Source of the DNA: Sulfuricurvum sp.
Lineage (GTDB): Bacteria; Campylobacterota; Campylobacteria; Campylobacterales; Sulfurimonadaceae
Assembly: GCA_030696775.1 (NCBI GenBank)
Contig: JAUYRN010000015.1
Location: forward strand, 25,780 to 89,779
Length of the DNA: 64,000 nucleotides
Direction: 5' to 3'
In this document: positions 58,454 through 64,000 of the stretch, piece by piece
Numbering within the stretch: position 1 is the stretch's first letter
How the letters are laid out: each line of letters opens with the position of its first letter
Notes under the pieces: generated by a model
Database searches by the model: none
What the model was told of the DNA's origin: nothing
Seen by the model: the letters and a program-made list of their open reading frames with translations, nothing else
Program-made: the position numbers and the translations under genes

Positions 58454-59142
58454 GAGTTCGTGAAGAGTTTTCACGCTATGCAAGCGTGTACGGAGAGAGT
58501 AATATTATTCAGGTAAAAGTTGCTCAAAAGCTTATTGCTAACACTGTAACAAACCCAAAACGAATTTTAGATTTAGGATGCGGGAGCGGGGCCCTCTATT
58601 CATTGATCGATTGGGAGTGTGAGCGTTTTATTGGAGTCGATTTTTCGCAAGAGATGTTAACTCATCATCCGAAAAATCCCAATCTTGAAGTACTGCTTGG
58701 AGATTTTAATACTCCGGAGCTTTTTGAAACACTTGGACGTGAAACATTTGATCGTATCTATTCTGCTTCAGCACTGCAATGGGCAGAGGATCTAAATAGC
58801 GTATTTCAAGCGATTTCTGGGTTAAACAGCCCTGTTTCTCTTGCTATTTTTACCTCTGGCACGTTTAAAACGCTTTATGAGACAGCAGGACTGCTTCCGA
58901 TCCTCAAATCATCAGAAGAGATAATGGAGATTGCTAACCTCCATTTTAATGCCCAATACGAAATTGTCCGTTATGTATTGGAATTTGATTCGGTACGAGA
59001 GATGTTTCGCTATATCAAACGCAGTGGTGTAAGCGGCGGACGAAGAGTTCTCGATTTTGCACAGACAAAACGGCTTATGGAAACCTATCCGCTCACTTAT
59101 CTAGAATTTGAGGTTATATTCATTACTTCCGAAGAGAATTAA
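58450..59142 (+). CDS. bioC: Malonyl-ACP O-methyltransferase BioC-like
   Basis: A 230-residue SAM-dependent methyltransferase. It has the SAM motif ILDLGCGSGALY near 37 and the post-I Asp in FIGVDFSQEML. DRIYSASALQWAEDL near 99 has the QW that is typical of BioC, the enzyme masking malonyl-ACP to start biotin synthesis. The start ATG at 58450 overlaps the znuB stop; the longer open frame lies within znuB. Role in biotin is inferred from sequence type, as no other bio gene is here. Its end overlaps the convergent LRR-kinase gene by 4 bases. Confidence 0.82.
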   Translation: MRVREEFSRYASVYGESNIIQVKVAQKLIANTVTNPKRILDLGCGSGALYSLIDWECERFIGVDFSQEMLTHHPKNPNLEVLLGDFNTPELFETLGRETFDRIYSASALQWAEDLNSVFQAISGLNSPVSLAIFTSGTFKTLYETAGLLPILKSSEEIMEIANLHFNAQYEIVRYVLEFDSVREMFRYIKRSGVSGGRRVLDFAQTKRLMETYPLTYLEFEVIFITSEEN

Positions 59143-60392
59143 AATATCATCTCACTAAAAAGCGGTCTCTCCTCCACGTGTTCATTCATGCATTGTTCTT
59201 TTAATTGTTTTAGCATCTCGTAGATATTTCCCTCTTTGCTAGGACACAGTGAGAGCATATCATCTAAGAGGCATCCGAACGCACGTACTTCAATCCTCTC
59301 AAACTCTTTTCGATGCGGTTCGTAGAAGCTTGCAGCTCCAAAATCACCTAAATAGCAGTGATTGTTATCATTGATCAGAATATTATGAGCATACAAATCA
59401 CCATGCATGAGTCCGCGTGCATGCAAATGGGCTGCTGCGGATGCGATACCTTTTGCTACTTCGAGGATTGTTTCAGTGGTGAAGATTACCCCCATCTCGA
59501 ACGTATCGCGCGTACAGGTCTCAAAATCAGGAGGAAGTCCCAGATTGCGGTAAACATTAGGGATGTATTCCAATACCAATCCCAGCCGTTCATCCGCTTG
59601 CAATTTCGAGAGGACTTTGATGAGATTCGGATGCTCACCGGTGCTCATGTAGGCATTCATCTCATCGTGCGCGTAGCCATCGCTTGTGATTGAGCCTTTG
59701 AAAAGTTTTAGTGCTACCTCTTCTTTGTGCGGTTTCGAGTAAGCTTTGTAAATATCCCCAGAAGCCCCTGAACCCAATTTTTCTTTTACCTCTAATGATT
59801 CGTAGGCCATCTCTTGAAGGGTATATTGTAGATTTACACTGCACGGATTCCCTGAAAAGGCAAGCCAGGATAATTTCGGCAGATTCCATAACCATGCCGG
59901 GATCTCTTGTAGTCGATTCGCTGAGAGGCGGAGAAGTTCTAAGTTTCGACATGAGGCCATCTCATCCGGCAGTCTTTCTATGAGGTTTCCGGCTAAAGCG
60001 CATTTTTGCAGTTTATTCAGTCTTCCGATCGAGCGGGGGAGGCACGTTAGACGATTGTCGGTCAGGATCAGCCAGCTGATACTGTCGGGGAGAACTTCTT
60101 CATCAAACGTTTCGATTTGATTGCTTTTAAACCCAACCATATAAAGGTGCTCACACTTTTTGAATGATGGAACTGCGATAAAGCGGTTATTGGAAAAAAA
60201 GGCAATTTTTAATTTTATGAGTCTACTTATATCTTCGGGCAATGATGAAAGGAGATTATGGCTCAAATCCAAAATTTCTAGCGTATCTGCCAGTTCAAAT
60301 ATTTCTTCGGGAAAAGAGGTCAGATTCTCAGAGAGGGTAAGCCGTTTTATCCCTTTGAGTTCGCCTGAGCGGAGTTGTGCCAACGTATGCAT
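59139..60392 (-). CDS. Leucine-rich-repeat protein kinase
   Basis: A 417-residue cytoplasmic fusion. Residues about 15-195 hold seven or so leucine-rich repeats (LEILDLSHNLLSSLPEDI, SWLILTDNRLTCLPRSI, LELLRLSANRLQEIP). Residues about 200-417 form a eukaryotic-like kinase domain with glycine loop GSGASGDIY (207-215), Lys229 in VALKLFKG, the catalytic loop HGDLYAHN (320-327) and GDFG (339-342). The catalytic residues are intact, so activity is plausible. AAAAAGGG precedes ATG 60392. Kinases of this LRR type occur in scattered bacteria; targets are unknown. No phosphatase of the PP2C type is adjacent. Confidence 0.9.
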   Translation of the reverse strand: MHTLAQLRSGELKGIKRLTLSENLTSFPEEIFELADTLEILDLSHNLLSSLPEDISRLIKLKIAFFSNNRFIAVPSFKKCEHLYMVGFKSNQIETFDEEVLPDSISWLILTDNRLTCLPRSIGRLNKLQKCALAGNLIERLPDEMASCRNLELLRLSANRLQEIPAWLWNLPKLSWLAFSGNPCSVNLQYTLQEMAYESLEVKEKLGSGASGDIYKAYSKPHKEEVALKLFKGSITSDGYAHDEMNAYMSTGEHPNLIKVLSKLQADERLGLVLEYIPNVYRNLGLPPDFETCTRDTFEMGVIFTTETILEVAKGIASAAAHLHARGLMHGDLYAHNILINDNNHCYLGDFGAASFYEPHRKEFERIEVRAFGCLLDDMLSLCPSKEGNIYEMLKQLKEQCMNEHVEERPLFSEMIF

Positions 60393-60521
60393 AAGGCCCT
60401 TTTTTTGGATCAATAGTTATCATGATTTTACCAAACATACGCTTTAATATTTTGGTACAAATTAATCTTGTTTACTTGAAATAAGCTATACTATTGCCTT
60501 ATCAGATGGAAAGGATTAGCT

Positions 60522-60896
60522 ATGTATGGAATAGAAAAATATGACAATTTAAAAGAGATAGTGCCCAAACTCCAACCGGTTTTAGTTGAAGCCATTCAAT
60601 CCGAATTTTTAGAGATCAAAAAAATCAATAAAGAGTGTGAAAAATACATTGCATCCTGCGCTCAAATTCCGGAACTTAAAAATGCTGAATACGTTATTTT
60701 TTCTCAGCATATTAAAAAGAACGAGCACAAAAACGAAATATTTGTATTTATTGACGGCGAGGGCGGGATTGTACGGCATGTTACCGGACGAGAAATGGAA
60801 CTGTACGGATTATTAGCATCGTGTACAACTCTTCATGTATCGGAGGAATTTATTGAGACTACAGCACACTGCGATTCAGACGAGTGCCGTCACTAA
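60522..60896 (+). CDS. Small protein with Cys/His-rich C-terminus, unknown function
   Basis: A 124-residue soluble protein that I do not recognise. The N-terminal half is helical (KLQPVLVEAIQSEFLEIKKI) and contains CEKYIASC. The middle looks beta-rich (EIFVFIDGEGGIVRHVTG), and the last residues AHCDSDECRH place two Cys and two His close together, as in a metal site. GGAAAGGATTAG precedes the ATG. Followed by a terminator hairpin; convergent with a flavoprotein gene. Confidence 0.6.
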   Translation: MYGIEKYDNLKEIVPKLQPVLVEAIQSEFLEIKKINKECEKYIASCAQIPELKNAEYVIFSQHIKKNEHKNEIFVFIDGEGGIVRHVTGREMELYGLLASCTTLHVSEEFIETTAHCDSDECRH

Positions 60897-60900
60897 AATA

Positions 60901-60931
60901 TTCGCCCGTCATTCTCACGAAGACGGGCGAA
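60901..60931. terminator. Bidirectional hairpin, REP-like
   Basis: TTCGCCCGTC (60901-60910) pairs perfectly with GACGGGCGAA (60922-60931) over an 11-base loop, between convergent genes. CGTCATTCTCACGAAGACGGG and a following GGTGAATCCAGC recall a degenerate copy of the REP-like element at 45495. Confidence 0.6.
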
Positions 60932-60951
60932 GTGCCATTGGGTGAATCCAG

Positions 60952-62163
60952 CTAAAAGATTGTTTTCAAAACGCCATTCGCTGCAAATCGGCCACTGGCG
61001 AAACACGCGGTTAATAAATAACCGCCCGTTGGCGCATCCCAATCAAGCATTTCCCCCGCACAAAATACATTCGGCAAGTCATGCAGCATTAGATGTTCAT
61101 TGACAGATTCTCTCATTACCCCGCCGGATGTGCTAATGGCCTCTTCTATGGGTTGCATGCCCGTAAGTGTTAAGGAGTGTTTTTTAACGCACGCTGCAAC
61201 ACAAGATGCATCGGACCATTTATCTTTGGGCAATATTTCACGAATGAGTGCTGCTTTAACTTCATCTAGCCCAGCTTTACGCCAGGTATTGTTGATAGAT
61301 CGTTTACCTGATGGTATAAGGCGTGAGGCTAATAAGTCTTCGCTCACATGAGGCAAAAGGTCTAAATACAAGGTAGCAGAGCCATGAGCGATAACTTTTT
61401 CTCGTAACGGACGGGACAATGCATACACCAAACCGCCCTCAATGCCATAGGTGGTTAAAATAGCTTCTGAAGAGCTAGCATCCATTTTCCCAGCATCGTT
61501 TTCAACCCATCCCACGATATTTTTGATAGGTTTTCCAAAATACTCTTGCAAGTAGGGCGACCACGTTGCTTTGAACCCGCAATTTGATGGCAATAGGGGA
61601 TTGATTGCAATATTCATATTGGCTAAAATGGACACCCATGCTCCATCGGATCCCAGACTAGACCAGCTTCCACCACCCAAAGCCAAAATCGTTGCATCTG
61701 CTTTTACTACTTTTTCACCAGCTATTGTTTTAAAACGTAAATCACCCTCATCGGTAAAGCCCTGCCAATAATGGTTGCAATGGACCCGAACACCGCGCCC
61801 TTTTAGCATTGACAACCATCGGCGTAACAACGGTGCAGCTTTCATCTCGGTTGGAAACACTCGTCCTGAAGTTCCGATGAACGACGCAACACCCAAGCTC
61901 TCCATCCAGATCATGATGTCTTTTGCATTAAATTGATCGATCATAGGCTGTAGCCAGTCAGGCTTGTCATAACGAGCGATAAAATCTGCTATAGGTTCGC
62001 TGTGGGTAATATTTAGCCCACCCTTGCCTGCCGTGAGAAATTTTCGACCCACAGAGGGCTTCGCTTCATAAATATCAACATCGAGTCCATGTTCGGATAA
62101 CACATCTGCTGCCATTAGCCCAGCTGGGCCTGCCCCAATGATTACGATTCGGCTAGGCTTCAA
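60952..62163 (-). CDS. BaiN/HI0933-family flavoprotein (TIGR03862-like)
   Basis: A 403-residue FAD-dependent oxidoreductase-like protein. The N-terminal dinucleotide-binding motif is VIIGAGPAGLMAADVL (7-22), followed by GRKFLTAGKGGLNITHSE, a hallmark of the HI0933/YhiN family. ATILALGGGSWSSLGSDGAW lies near 155, and the C-terminal FAD site is NVFCAGEMLDWDAPTGGY. The substrate is unknown. It overlaps the upstream ThiD2-like gene by 4 bases. Overall sequence type is common in gamma- and alphaproteobacteria, so lateral transfer is possible but not shown. Confidence 0.85.
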   Translation of the reverse strand: MKPSRIVIIGAGPAGLMAADVLSEHGLDVDIYEAKPSVGRKFLTAGKGGLNITHSEPIADFIARYDKPDWLQPMIDQFNAKDIMIWMESLGVASFIGTSGRVFPTEMKAAPLLRRWLSMLKGRGVRVHCNHYWQGFTDEGDLRFKTIAGEKVVKADATILALGGGSWSSLGSDGAWVSILANMNIAINPLLPSNCGFKATWSPYLQEYFGKPIKNIVGWVENDAGKMDASSSEAILTTYGIEGGLVYALSRPLREKVIAHGSATLYLDLLPHVSEDLLASRLIPSGKRSINNTWRKAGLDEVKAALIREILPKDKWSDASCVAACVKKHSLTLTGMQPIEEAISTSGGVMRESVNEHLMLHDLPNVFCAGEMLDWDAPTGGYLLTACFASGRFAANGVLKTIF

Positions 62164-62594
62164 CGACTCTCGTTGCCCAAACCCAAAAGATTGTTTTTTT
62201 CCAAGGTATACAATTCGTAACGAATGTGTTTAAATGTTTCACTTAAAGCAGGATTTACGATCTTATACAGCTCTTCCAAAACACGAGAAGACTCTTGTCC
62301 TCGTTTATAGTTAGCAACCAAGATACTGCGTAAATCCGTACGATTCATTTCGCTTTGCATTGTAGGACGTAATACGTCATTGATACTGTCACGAGAGGCA
62401 AGGAAATCTTCTAGGGGCTCGATACGGCATTGATGACGAAGCTGTTTAAGAGAAGTGGAGAGATTCTTGTCATTGTGAACATAGCGCGCTATATCCTCAA
62501 TCACACGAATACCCTCTTTAAGACGGTTGAGATTAGCATCGACCACTCGGAAAAGTTCCGAGGGAAGAGAAGGTTTAGTCGTCACTGTTACCAA
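62160..62594 (-). CDS. ThiD2-like domain protein (thiamine-phosphate synthase N-domain type)
   Basis: A 144-residue helical protein. Its core RVVDANLNRLKEGIRVIEDI and then ARYV resembles the ThiD2 domain found fused before ThiE in cyanobacteria and as a stand-alone protein in Campylobacterota, often labelled thiamine-phosphate pyrophosphorylase. The ThiE barrel is absent, so it should not be called ThiE; a kinase-like role in making the pyrimidine precursor has been proposed for the domain. TTG at 62594 is the likely start (GTG 62585 is the alternative), overlapping the BI-1 gene by 20 bases. Confidence 0.65.
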   Translation of the reverse strand: MVTVTTKPSLPSELFRVVDANLNRLKEGIRVIEDIARYVHNDKNLSTSLKQLRHQCRIEPLEDFLASRDSINDVLRPTMQSEMNRTDLRSILVANYKRGQESSRVLEELYKIVNPALSETFKHIRYELYTLEKNNLLGLGNESR

Positions 62595-63276
62595 AAATTC
62601 CGAAGAGTTGTAACAATGCCGTAAAAATATTTAAGAAATCTAAATACAACGCAAGCGCACCATCGATAGGAGTCTCATAGTTTCCGTTCATGATGTTCTG
62701 AGTATCGTAGATAACCATAATACTAAAGAGCACTACAACAACACCCGAGATAGCAACTGCGATTAAAGGGTTGCCAAGAAAAATATTAACAATCGAAAAG
62801 CCCAAAATTACAAACATGGCAATCATAAGAGGTTTGCCATAACTGGTAAAATCTTTTGTTGTTTTAATGGCATAAAAACTCATCGCTCCAAAAACAACCG
62901 ATGTCATAGCAAAAGCATTCCCAATGATGGTTCCCCCGCCGCTCATTCCTAGCGTTTTAGCTAAAAGCGGAGCAAGCATAAGACCTGTCATAAAGACAAA
63001 ACCAAACATTACTGCGAGATTAATACCGGGTTTATGCTTAACGAAATGCAGTCCGATTAACAAACCAATTTCAAGTGCGAATAAAAGCCAAAAATTACTG
63101 GCAATAGTCCCTGCCATAGGAACACCCACATACGCGCCAACTGCACCCGCCATCATAGACGCAGCAAACAATTTATACGTTTCTTTTACAAAGGATACGA
63201 TTCGCGTTTCATCACGTGATACGCTTTCGTAACCCATTGCACCTTGTTGTGCATAATCACGATCATATAAAGCCAT
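62575..63276 (-). CDS. Bax inhibitor-1/YccA family membrane protein
   Basis: A 233-residue inner-membrane protein with seven hydrophobic segments, of the BI-1 (YccA/YbhL) family. Members affect FtsH activity or act as pH-sensitive calcium leak channels; the role here is unknown. DETRIVSFVKETYKLFAASM precedes the first helix, and DTQNIMNGNYETPIDGALALYLD near the C-terminus is the family's usual last loop. The ATG at 63276 follows GGAGGAAG; an ATG five codons earlier overlaps that site. Confidence 0.9.
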   Translation of the reverse strand: MALYDRDYAQQGAMGYESVSRDETRIVSFVKETYKLFAASMMAGAVGAYVGVPMAGTIASNFWLLFALEIGLLIGLHFVKHKPGINLAVMFGFVFMTGLMLAPLLAKTLGMSGGGTIIGNAFAMTSVVFGAMSFYAIKTTKDFTSYGKPLMIAMFVILGFSIVNIFLGNPLIAVAISGVVVVLFSIMVIYDTQNIMNGNYETPIDGALALYLDFLNIFTALLQLFGIFGNSDD

Positions 63277-63502
63277 ATTTTCTTCCTCCATAGTGGAAAT
63301 TTATAAAAAGGATTATACAACACATTTATTAACTCATTGTTTGATCTATTAGGTAATTTCAAATTATTATCATAGAAAACTCATAAAACCTATAATTAAT
63401 GTATATATAGGCGTTTGAAAGAGTTTTTTTGTTATATATTATTGCAAAAAGTAAGAAAAAACTACTATTTTTCAAGTAAGAGCTAACTCTTTTCATTTAC
63501 TC

Positions 63503-63531
63503 TTGACATTTACTTCTAAATCCCCTATAAT
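63503..63531 (+). promoter_or_regulatory. Consensus sigma-70 promoter of the rRNA operon
   Basis: TTGACA (63503-63508) and TATAAT (63526-63531) are both perfect, with the ideal 17-base spacing. TCCCGTCC follows, giving a GC-containing start region as in growth-rate-controlled rRNA promoters. The upstream DNA is AT-rich. Confidence 0.88.
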
Positions 63532-63670
63532 TCCCGTCCACAAACACTGGGAAGCCATTAAAAGCCAACTAGATTTGAGTTTGAGATCATTGAAAACTAA
63601 GCAGAAATGACGGTCGAGCGGATGCTTGAAACCGACATTTCTAATAATGTCAAAACAATACAACAACCGT

Positions 63671-63714
63671 CTATTTACTTTGGTTACGAGAGTAACCACC
63701 AAAAAGTAAAATAG
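63671..63714 (+). other. Hairpin in the 16S rRNA leader
   Basis: CTATTTACTTT (63671-63681) pairs with AAAGTAAAATAG (63703-63714, one unpaired A), closing an inner hairpin GGTTAC-gaga-GTAACC (63682-63697). It may take part in rRNA processing or antitermination. Confidence 0.5.
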
Positions 63715-63770
63715 ATAACAATTTATGAAGCCAATGATTTTAACATCTTGGGTCATAGGATTGAACACCA

Positions 63771-64000
<230 letters not shown>

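Larger units (their letters stand above)
63277..63770. other. 494-base gap: rRNA promoter region and 16S leader
   Basis: No protein-coding gene is supported. The left part (63292-63500) is strongly AT-rich, fitting an upstream activating region. A consensus promoter at 63503-63531 starts a leader of about 230 bases with a hairpin at 63671-63714. A 92-codon minus-strand frame across the leader is judged spurious. Confidence 0.75.

Noticed and set aside
59711..59983. 90-codon plus-strand frame
   Set aside because: It is antisense to the LRR-kinase gene, whose repeats and kinase motifs are clear; it has no ribosome site.
62160..62594. Thiamine-phosphate synthase ThiE
   Set aside because: The common annotation is misleading: the ThiE barrel and its phosphate-binding motifs are missing; only a ThiD2-like helical domain is present.
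63292..63500. Possible tRNA gene in AT-rich gaps
   Set aside because: No cloverleaf, T-loop (GGTTCGA) or CCA-type end was found in this or the other long gaps.

Overview
The window reads as chromosome of a Campylobacterota (Epsilonproteobacteria) bacterium, most like the free-living Sulfuricurvum/Sulfurimonas group. Supporting signs are the gene order dnaA-dnaN-gyrB-queF, the block tig-clpP-def with folE divergent, the block secG-frr-pyrE, a NifS/NifU pair, FliI, sensor kinases with the HQWRQP H-box, and moderately low GC. This is inferred from gene content and order, not from a database match. No phage, insertion sequence, CRISPR array or tRNA gene was seen.

Layout. 1-6.3 kb: end of a pst phosphate operon (pstA partial, pstB), an RMD1-type membrane protein, an exported protein of unknown role, an EAL-CBS-GGDEF protein and a Pit phosphate transporter with a candidate Pho box. 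6.3-14.4 kb: the replication start region, with dnaA, dnaN, gyrB, a degenerate GGDEF-EAL protein and queF on the minus strand, ruvC on the plus strand, and DnaA-box-like clusters on both sides of dnaA. 14.4-25.5 kb: an OlsF-like ornithine lipid synthase, an RluA-type pseudouridine synthase, purB, nrdA, and a tightly overlapping minus-strand run (nrdB, a C-N hydrolase, pcm, an rRNA m5C methyltransferase, a low-molecular-weight phosphatase). 25.5-37.4 kb: a DUF748/AsmA-like envelope protein, a YeiH-type transporter, comM, the tig-clpP-degenerate GGDEF-def operon, folE and fliI. 37.4-45.4 kb: a small membrane protein, nifS-nifU, and a signalling operon PhoH/PIN - HDOD - response regulator - hybrid kinase. 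45.5-55.6 kb: aroC/rnc, a pyrG-recJ-LapB-like operon, a KefB-like antiporter, and secG-frr-pyrE. 55.7-59.1 kb: a zinc ABC transporter operon preceded by a 30-codon membrane peptide, with bioC overlapping its last gene. 59.1-63.3 kb: a leucine-rich-repeat protein kinase, a flavoprotein, a ThiD2-like protein and a BI-1 family protein. The window ends in the promoter, leader and first 230 bases of a 16S rRNA gene.

The most unusual signal is not a gene. At least seven intergenic gaps carry copies of a modular repeat made of two or three hairpins. The bases between the hairpins are conserved (for example CCCCTAAAGCTA), while the stems differ completely between copies yet stay self-complementary. 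Several copies end just before a start codon, and at fliI the ribosome-binding site lies inside the last hairpin. Two further repeat families (a long GCCCTC-bounded element with a T-rich terminator hairpin, and a TGCAC/TTAACG element) and some REP-like palindromes fill other gaps. Other points of interest are the zinc-operon micropeptide, two GGDEF-type proteins that have lost their catalytic signatures inside housekeeping operons, and the LRR-kinase fusion. I did not find a clear new multi-gene defence or metabolic system.
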